A DNA stretch of 56,052 nt from GCA-020343675 sp964462945 (GTDB lineage: Bacteria > Planctomycetota > Phycisphaerae > Sedimentisphaerales > Anaerobacaceae), in assembly GCA_964462945.1 (NCBI GenBank), contig CAYWZW010000030.1, positions 1 through 56,052 on the forward strand, read 5' to 3'. Numbering within the stretch: the first letter of the stretch is position 1; every line of letters starts with the position of its first letter. The position numbers and the translations under genes were made by a program. Below the pieces are notes generated by a model. The model saw only the letters and a list, made by a program, of their open reading frames with translations, did no database searches and was not told the origin of the DNA. This document shows, one piece after another, positions 16,966 to 25,392 of this stretch.

Positions 16966-17228
16966 TAAATGCCCTGCGATACTTCTTCATCAACCACGGC
17001 GTTTTCTGCGACACGCCGGCTCGAAGGTACCGGGCTGTTCACGCATTGGTGCGATTATTCTGGAAATTTGCCGGAAAGAACTCAAGAGAGCGGAGCTTCT
17101 GCCCGATATTGCCAACAATTACGGGAGGAAATCAGGACAGAAAAACCTCGCCTGGGTCAAAAATAAAAGAGGATACAGGGCTGAGGTGCGGAGGGAGAGG
17201 AAAAAGCGAGATATCCTCAGCCCTGTGA
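16956..17228 (+). pseudogene. 3' remnant of a second terminase large subunit
   Basis: The frame 16956-17023 encodes PHLINALRYFFINH and ends in PARRY, matching HPIDALRYFFVNH and ARRY at the end of the intact terminase. At DNA level, 16971-16997 matches 15362-15388 in 26 of 27 positions. The frame stays open to the TGA at 17226-17228 but shows no further similarity. Everything 5' of it is replaced by the doc remnant. It is a paralogue remnant, or one end of an insertion duplication. Confidence 0.6.
17163..17225 (+). repeat. Hairpin element, copy 1 of 3
   Basis: CAGGGCTGAGG (17176-17186) pairs perfectly with CCTCAGCCCTG (17215-17225) around a 28-base purine-rich loop (GGAGGGAGAGG). It is preceded by an A-rich stretch (AAATAAAAG), as in copies 2 and 3. 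It lies in the 1.1-kb region 16966-18079, where I find no convincing gene. Confidence 0.7.
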
Positions 17229-17504
17229 ATGTGCTCCACAACTAAACTTCAATATATCAAAAAGCTCTACGTAAAGCAATACTATTTTTGAAAAATTTTG
17301 TTCGTTTCCGGCGAAATAATATTTTTCAACTCAAAAACATTCTAAATAGCACGCTCTAAGTAGCTTACGAGGTGAAAATAGCTTATGGCTTTCGCCTTGT
17401 CAAGCGAATTATAAGAATTTTTTGCACTCAAACAAAAAATATTTCGAGCGCAGTTGTGGAGCGAAAGACGGCTTTGCCGGCATGGCTGCGATCCTGAATG
17501 AGCG

Positions 17505-17610
17505 CAAAAAAAGATGGGCTGAGGCAAGGAGGAAAGGAGGGTCGAAAAACCTCAGCCCAGAATCCATTATTAGATACTACGCCCCCCTCCGATTGAAAGT
17601 TCGCTTTGAC
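17505..17610 (+). repeat. Hairpin element, copy 2 of 3
   Basis: TGGGCTGAGG (17515-17524) pairs with CCTCAGCCCA (17550-17559). The 25-base loop contains AAGGAGGAAAGGAGGG, which is Shine-Dalgarno-like. An A7 run precedes it. Exactly 35 bases after the stem, TGAAAGTTCGCT occurs at 17594-17605; the same word follows copy 3 at the same distance. Confidence 0.75.
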
Positions 17611-17817
17611 TGCCATACCCAAAATTATTCGCGCCAGACCGAACAATTCGGGCTGTAAATACTGTTTTGGGCCATTTCTCCTGCCGTCCCAGCGGGGGTT
17701 TTGTCAGAGTCGGAGGTTTCGTGGAGTCCGGCGGGTCGCCCGGTTGCCGTGCGGATTCTGTGGCTGGCCGTCGCAAGCCCATTTCGTGTAAGGCATTGAA
17801 AATGAAAGGCTTACAAA

Positions 17818-17921
17818 TAAAAAAAGGGGCTGAGGTCAGGAGGAGGGGAGTGAAGTTAAATACCTCAGCCCGTGGCTTTGTGTAATTTGATACGAACGCG
17901 ATCGGTGAAAGTTCGCTCGAC
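17818..17921 (+). repeat. Hairpin element, copy 3 of 3
   Basis: GGGCTGAGGT (17827-17836) pairs with ACCTCAGCCC (17862-17871). The 25-base loop contains CAGGAGGAGGGGAG. An A-rich run precedes it, and TGAAAGTTCGCT follows at 17906-17917, 35 bases after the stem, as in copy 2. A very short frame starting at a GTG inside the loop can be read to a TAA at about 17883, but it is not conserved in the other copies. Confidence 0.75.
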
Positions 17922-18079
17922 GGCGGAAAAACGGTTCTCTCGTCTCTGTAAAAATTGCCGCCCGCCCGGATTTTGTTTCAATCTTTGTCCAAAACCGGCC
18001 ATAATAATGCAGATAAATACATTTCGGCGGCAAGCTTGACTAAGGAATCGACGGACAATCCGTCGGGAGAGAATGGAGA

Positions 18080-18772
18080 ATGAAACCGAGTGGACGTTCC
18101 TGCTTGTTTATGGTGTTAGCGCTTCTTGCCGTCGGGTGCCAGACGAGAGAATCCGCGGGTGAGAGGGTCCGGGCAAGACCGGCGGGGCCGGATAAGGTGC
18201 TCGGCCGGACGAAGCTGCACACGGCGCCCAACTGGAACATGGCCGAGCGGCTCATTAAAGAGGGGGCCGACGTCAACGCCAAGGACGGCTTGGGCATGAC
18301 GCCGCTGCACACGGCCGTCAAAGCGGGCCGCAAGGACGTCGTCGATGTGCTTATTGCCCACGGCGCCGACGTCAATGCAAGAAGCCGCCGCGGTCAGACG
18401 CCGCTCTTTTGGGCGGTCGCTCAGGACGGCAAACCGACGGCGGAACGGCTCATTGCTCACGGCGCCGATGTCAACGCGAAAGACGACTTCGGCATGACCC
18501 CGCTGCACAGCGCGGCCTACGAGGGCAGGGCGGAGCTTGTGGACCTGCTTATTTCAAAAGGCGCGGACGTCAACGCCCAAAGCCAGACGGCGATGACACC
18601 GCTGCACTGTGCCGCCACCGCGGGCCACGAAGACGTCGTGCAGTTGCTCATCGCCCACGGCGCCGACGTGAATATGAAGGACAACAAAGGACGAAATGCT
18701 TTGGACTGGGCGAAGGATTTAGGCCACGCCGGAATCGTCGAGCTGCTCGGCAAGCACGGGGCGAAAGAATGA
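18080..18772 (+). CDS. Ankyrin-repeat lipoprotein
   Basis: The protein has 230 residues from the ATG at 18080 (GGAGA upstream). The N-terminus is a lipoprotein signal with lipobox LAVGC, so it should be lipid-anchored in an envelope membrane. From about residue 40 there are five to six ankyrin repeats of 33 residues (GADVNAKDGLGMTPLHTAVKA and close variants ending in LLIAHGADVN). Ankyrin arrays bind other proteins; no partner is evident. The next gene starts 47 bases downstream and also encodes an exported protein. Confidence 0.9.
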   Translation: MKPSGRSCLFMVLALLAVGCQTRESAGERVRARPAGPDKVLGRTKLHTAPNWNMAERLIKEGADVNAKDGLGMTPLHTAVKAGRKDVVDVLIAHGADVNARSRRGQTPLFWAVAQDGKPTAERLIAHGADVNAKDDFGMTPLHSAAYEGRAELVDLLISKGADVNAQSQTAMTPLHCAATAGHEDVVQLLIAHGADVNMKDNKGRNALDWAKDLGHAGIVELLGKHGAKE

Positions 18773-18819
18773 TAACACCGGCATAAACCGCATCTCGACT
18801 TTAATGAAAGGAGTTTGCT

Positions 18820-20007
18820 ATGTTTTCTGACGATGATAGAAATGTTTTGTGTTTGTGTGCTTCTGTTGTGGTGACTTGTGTGCTTTGTTCTGTGACGTAT
18901 GCGGCGTTTCCGAAATTCGAATATCACCAGATCGCTCGGATCGGGAACAATATGGGCCAGACGTCCCTCGTGGACGTTGACAAAGACGGCGACCTGGACT
19001 GGATTACCGGCTGCAGCATCGGATCGGGCGGAACGATATGGTGGTTCGAATACAAGGCCCCCGACGACTGGGTCAGACACACGCTTGGGGAGAAGGCCCC
19101 GACGGACGTCGGCGGCACCGCCTTTGATATCGATGGGGATGGGTGGGTGGACCAGGTCTCGGGCGGGGCCTGGTATCACAACACCGGCGAACCCCGCAGG
19201 GAGCCCTTCGAGCGCCACGACGTCGGCGCGATCAGTTGCCACGACTTGGTGGCGACCGATATCAACGGCGATGGGAAGCTCGACGTGGTGGCCATCAGCG
19301 ATCAGAAGGCCCACGTCGTCACCGTCTGGTGCGAGATTCCGGCCAATCCGCGAGAGAAATGGGTCGAGCACGGGATCGGCGGCGGCATCCACGGCGGCGT
19401 CGGGCCACAGGGGATTGGCGACCTCGACGGCGATGGTGACAACGATGTGGTACGCGGCGACGTGTGGTTCGAGAATCTCGACGGCAAAGGGCTGCAATGG
19501 ACCGAACGCGCCGTCCTGACCGCGCCCGGCGGCAACCGTCCGGACCGCTACGGCCTGGCCATCAAGGTCTGGGTCTGTGACCCCGATGGGGACGGCGACC
19601 TGGATATTGTCGAGGCCGAGGCGGATACCGTCGATGGCCGCATCTTCTGGTTCGAGAACAAGGGCGGGGCAAAGGATTGGATGGGCCATCTGATTTCAGC
19701 CGATCATACGAACCAGGACTTCCATTCGCTCGCGGTGGCCGATTTCGACAATGACGGCGATTTGGATGCCTTCTCCGGCGGCGGGCCTTTGACAGAAAAA
19801 ACGGCGCATAAGTGGTTCATCTGGGAAAACAAGGACGGCAAGGCCGCCGAGTGGGTCCAGCACGAAATCCTGAGCGGCAAGCAATGCCACGAAGCCAAGG
19901 CGGCGGACGTTGACCGAGACGGTGACATCGACATCTGCTCCAAGCCCTGGAACAGCGACGAGCACGTTTATCTTCGCAATATGCTCAAGGAGAATTCCTC
20001 GAAATAG
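18820..20007 (+). CDS. Secreted FG-GAP/VCBS-repeat protein
   Basis: A 395-residue protein with an N-terminal hydrophobic signal segment (residues about 8-28, ending VTYAA) and an AAAGGAG ribosome site. It contains about seven calcium-binding loops of the DxDxDGxxD type (DVDKDGDLDW, DIDGDGWVD, DINGDGKLD, DLDGDGDND, DPDGDGDLD, DFDNDGDLD, DVDRDGDID), spaced 45-60 residues apart. This fits an integrin-like FG-GAP beta-propeller. It is likely extracellular and calcium-stabilised. Role unknown. Confidence 0.88.
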   Translation: MFSDDDRNVLCLCASVVVTCVLCSVTYAAFPKFEYHQIARIGNNMGQTSLVDVDKDGDLDWITGCSIGSGGTIWWFEYKAPDDWVRHTLGEKAPTDVGGTAFDIDGDGWVDQVSGGAWYHNTGEPRREPFERHDVGAISCHDLVATDINGDGKLDVVAISDQKAHVVTVWCEIPANPREKWVEHGIGGGIHGGVGPQGIGDLDGDGDNDVVRGDVWFENLDGKGLQWTERAVLTAPGGNRPDRYGLAIKVWVCDPDGDGDLDIVEAEADTVDGRIFWFENKGGAKDWMGHLISADHTNQDFHSLAVADFDNDGDLDAFSGGGPLTEKTAHKWFIWENKDGKAAEWVQHEILSGKQCHEAKAADVDRDGDIDICSKPWNSDEHVYLRNMLKENSSK

Positions 20008-20052
20008 CCTGGTGCAATAGGGCATGAATCTGGTAGCATACGCGGACTGAGC

Positions 20053-20146
20053 TGTCATGCTGAGCCGAAGGCGAAGCACCTGGGCCGCGAATTGATTATT
20101 CGCAAGGTGAGATTCTTCTCTTCACTTTGTTCCGCTCAGAATGACA
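20053..20146. repeat. Intergenic palindromic repeat, family 1 copy A
   Basis: It starts with TGTCATGCTGAGC (20053-20065) and ends with CGCTCAGAATGACA, giving near-inverted ends. It shares GTCATGCTG, GCGAAGCAYCTGGG, TTCTTC and YTCAGAATGACA in the same order with 23837-23996. Such elements are common between genes in many environmental bacteria. The end of this one supplies a false ATG for the next gene. Confidence 0.7.
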
Positions 20147-20185
20147 GAGGTGTCTGTTCCGAACGGATTTGTAGGAGACGATAGG

Positions 20186-21988
20186 ATGTCGCCGAACGTT
20201 TTGAGGCCGGCCGTCAGGCCGCTCTGGTTTTTGTTCATAAGCATCGCTCTGGTTACGATGGCCCTTCCTGCTGTCCGTGCCGCCCAGTATTACGACGACA
20301 AATCCCTGGAAAGGCATCTGGAGTCCCTCGCCGAGCGGAATCCCGGCCTTGTAAGAGTTGAGAGCGTCGCGCGGTCGATGGGGGGACGAAAGGTCTGGCT
20401 CATCGAGGCGGGCAAAGGGACAAAGCAGGAGCGCAAGGCGCGCCCGGCGATGTTAGTCGTCGCAGGCATTGAGGGCAACGATCTGATCGGGTCTGCGGCG
20501 GCGGTCGCGTGGATCGAACATCTCATAGAGAAGTACGCAGAGGACGCCGAAGCCGCCAGGCTGCTCAAGACGACCACGATTTATGTCATCCCGCGGCTCA
20601 ATCCCGACGCCGCCGAACAGTTCTTTGTCCGGCCCCAGCTTGAAACGCCCTTGAACGACAAGCCCGTCGATGACGACCACGATGGACTCGTCGATGAGGA
20701 TGGGCCCGAAGACCTCGACGGCGACGGGCTGATCACGTGGATGCGGATCGAGGACCCGCAGGGCGAATATATTCTCGATCCCAAGGATGGCCGGCTGCTC
20801 ATGAAGGCGGATCATCTCAAAGGCGAAGTCGGTTCGTGGCGCTACCTCGCCGAAGGAATCGACAACGACCACGATGAGCGTTGGAATGAGGACGGCCCGG
20901 GCGGCGTCAATTTCAATCGCAACTTTCCGTACGACTACAAGTTTTTCGCCCCGGACGCCGGCGTGCATCAGGTCAGCCAGGTCGAGACGCGGGCGCTGGC
21001 GGATTTTGTCATCGAGCATCCGAACATCGGGATCGTTGTCACCTACGGTGCGGCTGACAATCTCTCGAAGACTCCCAAAGGCGCGTCCCCAGCCGAGCGG
21101 CGAAAGCCGATGACCGCGATTGACGAGGAAGACGTGGGCTACTACAAGGCGATGGGCGAGAGCTTCCGCAAGGCGCTTGGACTGGACAAAGAGCTTGAGG
21201 GGGCCTCCCTCCCGGGTTCGTTCAGCGATTGGATGTACTTCCATCGGGGCCGGCTGTCACTCGCCGCCAGAGCCTGGAGTCCGGCTGTGGCCGTCGAGCT
21301 TTCCAAGGCGGCTGAAAAAAAGGAAAAGACGCCGCAAGAGGCAGCGGAAGAGAAACAAGAACAAGCCGCCGAATCCAAGCCGCAGGAAGGCGACGAGGGT
21401 TCGGAAAAAAAAGCCGGGAAAGATGAAGACAAGCGGAATGAACAAGAGCGTAAAGAGTTGAAATGGTTTGGCGAACATGCCCCGGATGCTTTCGTCGAAT
21501 GGCGGCCAATCGAGCATCCTGATTTCCCGAATCAGCGGGCCGAGGCCGGCGGATATCGCCCCTTCGCCCTGACGAATCCGCCTGCGGAGATGATTGAGCA
21601 AGTCACGGGCAAACACGCTGACTTCCTGACAATCGCAGCGAAGCGGCTGCCGCGCATCGGCGTACGAAAGATCGAGACCAGGCATCTGGGCCGGTCGGTC
21701 TATGAGGTCAAGATTCAGGTGGAGAATACCGGATTCCTGCCGACCTTGCTGGCGCACGGCCAAACGACGCGCGAGATTCATCCGACCCGGCTGGTAATGA
21801 AGCTCGACGATGAGCTGATTCTCTCCGGAACCAGGATTACAAATCTTCCGGCGATTCGGGGCAGCGGCGGGATGGCCGAGGTGCGCTACATCATCCGGGC
21901 CGGCGACCGCAAAAAAGTCGATTTTGAGGTCGTCTCGATGCTGGCCGGGCGCGATGAAGGAACAATCGAGCTGCCAAACGCTGAATGA
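20186..21988 (+). CDS. M14 carboxypeptidase-like protein lacking zinc ligands (pseudoenzyme)
   Basis: The protein has 600 residues from the ATG at 20186 (AGGAG 8 bases upstream); the earlier ATG at 20141 lies in a repeat. It has a signal peptide, then an M14-like fold: RSMGGRKVWLIEAG, and VVAGIEGNDLIG in place of the usual GxIHGNE, so the first zinc His and Glu are Glu and Asp here (residues about 95-98). FNRNFPYDYKFF keeps the Asn-Arg substrate motif. VTYGAADN replaces the third zinc His (about 286), and AARAWSP replaces the catalytic Glu region (about 361). A Glu/Lys-rich insert (about residues 375-425) and Asp-rich calcium-like loops are also present. It probably no longer cuts peptides. 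It lies 43 bases before an intact paralogue. Confidence 0.85.
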   Translation: MSPNVLRPAVRPLWFLFISIALVTMALPAVRAAQYYDDKSLERHLESLAERNPGLVRVESVARSMGGRKVWLIEAGKGTKQERKARPAMLVVAGIEGNDLIGSAAAVAWIEHLIEKYAEDAEAARLLKTTTIYVIPRLNPDAAEQFFVRPQLETPLNDKPVDDDHDGLVDEDGPEDLDGDGLITWMRIEDPQGEYILDPKDGRLLMKADHLKGEVGSWRYLAEGIDNDHDERWNEDGPGGVNFNRNFPYDYKFFAPDAGVHQVSQVETRALADFVIEHPNIGIVVTYGAADNLSKTPKGASPAERRKPMTAIDEEDVGYYKAMGESFRKALGLDKELEGASLPGSFSDWMYFHRGRLSLAARAWSPAVAVELSKAAEKKEKTPQEAAEEKQEQAAESKPQEGDEGSEKKAGKDEDKRNEQERKELKWFGEHAPDAFVEWRPIEHPDFPNQRAEAGGYRPFALTNPPAEMIEQVTGKHADFLTIAAKRLPRIGVRKIETRHLGRSVYEVKIQVENTGFLPTLLAHGQTTREIHPTRLVMKLDDELILSGTRITNLPAIRGSGGMAEVRYIIRAGDRKKVDFEVVSMLAGRDEGTIELPNAE

Positions 21989-22031
21989 ACCGGCGCGCAG
22001 GAAATATGTCACGATATCAGAGGTCTTTTTT

Positions 22032-23816
22032 ATGAAGCACCGAATCGAATTTAAGCGTCGCATCGCTGTTTTGTTTTTTTCATGCCTGGTTGTGGCGATC
22101 GCCGGCATGGCCCTCGCCGAGGAACGCCCTCGCAAGATCAAGGCCGGTAATCCCGCCGACCATGCGTTCCCCGCGCTGGGGATCTCCGCCGAGCGCAAGG
22201 TTCAGATGGCGTGGAACCGCTTTTACGATCATGCCGGACTGACGGCTATCCTGGTCCGGCTGCGCAAAGCCTTCCCCGAGCTGACCCGGCTCTATTCGAT
22301 TGGCAAGTCGTCGCAGGGCCGCGAGATATGGTGCCTGGAAGTGACGGCGCAGAACGTCGGCGAGCCGGACCGCAAGCCCGCGATGTACATTGACGGCAAC
22401 ATTCACGGCAATGAAGTCCAGGCCGGGGAGACGGTGGCTTATACGGCCTGGTATCTCTGCCATCAGTACGGCCGGCTCGACAAAGTGACATCGCTGCTCG
22501 ACGAGCGGGTCTTCTATCTGGTGCCGAGCATCAATCCCGACGGCCGCGATTCCTGGCTCAATCGGGGCGGGTTCGCGCGGTCGGGCCTTGAGCCGACGGA
22601 CGACGATCGCGACGGCCTGGCCGATGAAGACGATTGCGAGGACCTCAACGGGGATGGTTCTGTCACGAGGATGCGTATCAAAGACCCGCAGGGGCGCTTC
22701 AAGCGGCATCCGGATTATCCTGAATACCTGATGGTCGGGGCCAAGCCGGACGAGGCTGGAGAATATAGCCTGTTAGGCTGGGAGGGAATTGACAATGATG
22801 GCGACGGCCGGATCAACGAAGACCCGCGGGGCGGCTACGACCTCAACCGCAACTGGGCCTACGACTGGCAGCCGAATTATATTCAATCCGGGGCCAAAGA
22901 TTATCCGTTCTCGCAGCCGGAGACCCGTGCGGTGGCCGAGTTTGTTCTGGCCCATCCCAACATCGCCGCGGCCCAGTCGTATCACAATTCCGGCGGCATG
23001 ATTCTGCGAAGTCCCGGCCGGGAGGGCGGCGAGATAAAGAGTCAGGACGAGCGGGTGCTGAGCCTGATCGCCGAGCGCGGAGAAAAAACGATTCCCTTCT
23101 ACCGTTCGATGACTATCTGGAAAGACCTCTACACAACGTGGGGAAATGAGGTGGACTGGTTCTACGCGGGGCGCGGCGTTCTTGCCTTCACGAACGAGCT
23201 GTGGACGCCTAAGAACCTGTACAAGGGCCCCGGTTCGCCGTCGCAGGAGCAGGAGGCCGAATTTATTAAGTATGTCCTGATGGGCGATGGGATTGTCCCG
23301 TGGCAGGAGTATGAGCATCCGACGTACGGTAAGATCGAAATCGGGGGCGAGAAGAAGGAGTGGGGCCGTGTGCCGCCTTCGTTCTTGCTGGAGGAAGAGC
23401 TGCACCGCAATATGGCCTTTACGCTGTATCATGCCGATATGATGCCGCTGCTGGAGATCAGCGAGGTGAAGGTCGAGAAGTTAGGCGAGAGCTTATTTAA
23501 GATTTGGGTGACCATTGAGAACCAGCGTCTGATCCCGACCCGAACGGACCAGGACGTAGCGCACCATATCGGTCCGCCGGACGTTGTTTCAATTGAAGGT
23601 GACGACCTTCGCGTCCTGTCGGGCGGGCGCGTGACGGACCAATACTTCAAGCGCGTTGCGGCCGTCAAGCGCCGTCCGGAGCGAGTGGAATTGGATACGA
23701 TTGACGGCATGAGCGCCGTCCGCGTCCAGTTTGTCGTCGAGGGCAAAGGCGAGTTCACCGTCACCGTCGATTCCGCCAAAGCCGGCCCGCTCAAAAAAAG
23801 CCAATTATTGCCTTGA
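22032..23816 (+). CDS. Secreted M14 zinc carboxypeptidase
   Basis: The protein has 594 residues from the ATG at 22032 with a signal peptide (ending MALA); the frame is open upstream into the previous gene. Active-site residues are intact: DGNIHGNEVQAGE carries zinc His and Glu (about 125 and 128), YDLNRNWAYDW carries the Asn-Arg substrate motif, QSYHNSGG carries the third zinc His (about 317), and FTNELWTP carries the catalytic Glu (about 389). An Asp-rich insert (TDDDRDGLADEDDCEDLNGD) resembles calcium-binding thrombospondin-type loops. It should remove C-terminal residues from extracellular peptides. It is paired with the pseudoenzyme upstream and probably cotranscribed with it. Confidence 0.9.
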   Translation: MKHRIEFKRRIAVLFFSCLVVAIAGMALAEERPRKIKAGNPADHAFPALGISAERKVQMAWNRFYDHAGLTAILVRLRKAFPELTRLYSIGKSSQGREIWCLEVTAQNVGEPDRKPAMYIDGNIHGNEVQAGETVAYTAWYLCHQYGRLDKVTSLLDERVFYLVPSINPDGRDSWLNRGGFARSGLEPTDDDRDGLADEDDCEDLNGDGSVTRMRIKDPQGRFKRHPDYPEYLMVGAKPDEAGEYSLLGWEGIDNDGDGRINEDPRGGYDLNRNWAYDWQPNYIQSGAKDYPFSQPETRAVAEFVLAHPNIAAAQSYHNSGGMILRSPGREGGEIKSQDERVLSLIAERGEKTIPFYRSMTIWKDLYTTWGNEVDWFYAGRGVLAFTNELWTPKNLYKGPGSPSQEQEAEFIKYVLMGDGIVPWQEYEHPTYGKIEIGGEKKEWGRVPPSFLLEEELHRNMAFTLYHADMMPLLEISEVKVEKLGESLFKIWVTIENQRLIPTRTDQDVAHHIGPPDVVSIEGDDLRVLSGGRVTDQYFKRVAAVKRRPERVELDTIDGMSAVRVQFVVEGKGEFTVTVDSAKAGPLKKSQLLP

Positions 23817-23836
23817 TTACCCAAGCGGCTTCTCCC

Positions 23837-23996
23837 GTCATGCTGTCCTGGGGACTCTCCCGAAAGGGACGTCTTACGGTGCTTACGGAGAGCCGTAGTG
23901 CGAAGCATCTGGGATTCGAAGGTAAGGAAGAGCTTCTTCACTGCACTACCCCTTCGACCACGCTCAGGGCTAAAGGCTTTTTCCGTTCAGAATGAC
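23837..23996. repeat. Intergenic palindromic repeat, family 1 copy B
   Basis: It begins GTCATGCTG (23837) and ends TTCAGAATGAC (23996). It shares the ordered words of copy A at 20053-20146 but is longer, with an insert containing CTTCGACCACGCTCAGGG, itself a widespread repeat word. It separates the M14 genes from the convergent HEPN/MNT genes. Confidence 0.7.
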
Positions 23997-24091
23997 ATTG
24001 CGAGCTTCTCATGTATGCTCTTAGTCGAACAAGATCTTTGATAGGTCTGTGAAAGGTGTCCGGTGCTTTCTTGGGGGTTTTGGTCGGAGGT

Positions 24092-24466
24092 CTATTGGCA
24101 CAGTTTTCGGCACGCATCAACAAAATCAACGGCTTCTTCAAGAATTTCTGCGGCCTGTTGACTGTCAACATCAACGATAGGATCGTAGTCCGTCTGCTGG
24201 CGCAGCTCAAACGCCTTTCGTAGAGACAGGTGGAATTTGTGCTCAATCAGGCCGGGCTTAACGAGGTACTCGCCGAATGCAGACAATATCCCACGGTGCG
24301 AACTGCGTTTTATGCCTTTGACTGCCAACACCGCCGTTGCAGCATGGAACATGGCATAATAAGCCCTCGCTATGGAAGCGGCCGGTCGCTTGTTGTCGAG
24401 AAGAACTTGCGAGTCTTCTACGCATTCGGCGGCTCTTTGGAAATGTAGTTCTGCTTCCTCCGTCAT
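24092..24466 (-). CDS. HEPN-domain protein (HepT-like)
   Basis: A 124-residue, all-helical HEPN protein. ARAYYAMFHAATAVL contains the R-x6-H arrangement expected at the RNase site of HEPN toxins. Its ATG (24466) overlaps the end of the nucleotidyltransferase gene by four bases, the usual layout of MNT-HEPN toxin-antitoxin pairs, in which the MNT partner AMPylates and silences the HEPN RNase. Family features are clear; activity is inferred. Confidence 0.85.
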   Translation of the reverse strand: MTEEAELHFQRAAECVEDSQVLLDNKRPAASIARAYYAMFHAATAVLAVKGIKRSSHRGILSAFGEYLVKPGLIEHKFHLSLRKAFELRQQTDYDPIVDVDSQQAAEILEEAVDFVDACRKLCQ

Positions 24467-24768
24467 GTTCGAATCCCTTCGGCTTTTATGGCCCTGTGGA
24501 TGGCGAATCGCCCGGCTTCGAGATCCTTCTCCTCGGCGAAGAAGAAAAGAACGACCGCGTTGTGGTCGAGGCTGATGTCCGAACCTAACTTGCTCGTTCG
24601 AGAATGCTCTTCGAAACGGCTCGGTATCTTATCGAGAATAACGGCGATATCAATATCGCTGTCCGGCGTCAACTGGTCGCGGGCCGCCGAGCCGTACAGA
24701 TAAACGGCACGCAGACGCTGCCCGTAGATATTTTGCAGATGCCGGCGCGCCTCAGCCGCTATTTCCAT
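24463..24768 (-). CDS. Minimal nucleotidyltransferase (MntA-like)
   Basis: A 101-residue protein if started at the ATG at 24768; the open frame reaches back to 24918 but that part encodes an unlikely hydrophobic stretch. YLYGSAARDQLTPDSDIDIAV contains the GSx(n)DxD nucleotidyltransferase motif. The C-terminus (FFFAEEKDLEAGRFAIHRAIK) is typical of MNT proteins beside HEPN genes. It probably AMPylates the HEPN partner encoded immediately downstream. The start is uncertain because no strong ribosome site is seen. Confidence 0.8.
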   Translation of the reverse strand: MEIAAEARRHLQNIYGQRLRAVYLYGSAARDQLTPDSDIDIAVILDKIPSRFEEHSRTSKLGSDISLDHNAVVLFFFAEEKDLEAGRFAIHRAIKAEGIRT

Positions 24769-25392
24769 TGCTTTTTTTCTCGTTGCTACCACATCATAAT
24801 CATATCTGGCTGAGAAATCCCATTCAATAAAAAAAGCCACAAGACAGAAGAACACGAAACCAGAATAACAAGGGGCGGATGATTGGGATAGCAGGGAAAC
24901 AGGCCACAGAAAGTTCAAGTCGGGATTTCAATAGATTTCTCTACTCCGGCCCACTGACCGGGCCAGGTTTGCCCTGTCTTGTGGGACAATTCTGTCCCTG
25001 TTGAGGGTCGAGACCTTGCGTCTTACCGCCCGGCGGCAAAACCGGTGGGTGAGGATGTGCGGTTGATTGGCTCGCGTCGAATACTGCTGCCGATATTGAC
25101 GGAGCGGCTTTGGGTGGTTATGCTCTGTGGCGAACTTGACGCGGCACAAACCGTAGTTAAGGGTGGCTTGTCCGCCACGCGGACCAGTCCGGCAATTCCA
25201 TGTCGGCGATGAGTGGCCTGACGGGTCGGCGGGCTTGTCGCAGGTTGCTGAAAGAAGATTTTAGACGGGATTTACAGGATTATCCTGTTATCCTGTCAAA
25301 AAAAATGGCGGACCAGCTTGTTTATAGTTGCCGTTGAATAAACGGGCAGAGGGAAAATTTGTCGCCGCAAGAGCGGGCGGTGGGGTCTTGAT
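24769..25392. other. Gene-poor gap before the MscS-like gene
   Basis: No convincing gene was found. A 77-codon frame at 24979-25212 lacks a ribosome site and any family look. At 25275-25287 there is a palindrome (CAGGATTATCCTG) followed by TTATCCTGTC, a word common in dispersed repeats. The region probably holds the promoters of the divergent MNT-HEPN operon and the channel gene. Confidence 0.5.

Noticed and set aside
2869..17228. An intact prophage
   Set aside because: Only terminase-like parts are present; no portal, capsid, tail, lysis or integrase genes were seen and the genes between are bacterial secretory genes.
16940..17245. A 101-codon frame over the terminase remnant
   Set aside because: It is in a different frame from the terminase similarity and crosses the doc remnant and hairpin 1.
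17163..17921. The three hairpins as a CRISPR array or integron attC sites
   Set aside because: Spacing is over 300 bases, repeats are imperfect outside the stems, and there is no GTTRRRY core, cas gene or integrase.
24769..24918. N-terminal 50 residues of the MNT frame as a membrane segment
   Set aside because: MNT proteins start close to the nucleotidyltransferase domain, and the upstream part is a hydrophobic read-through of what is probably promoter DNA.
24979..25212. A 77-codon frame in the gap before the channel gene
   Set aside because: No ribosome site or recognisable domain; composition looks non-coding.
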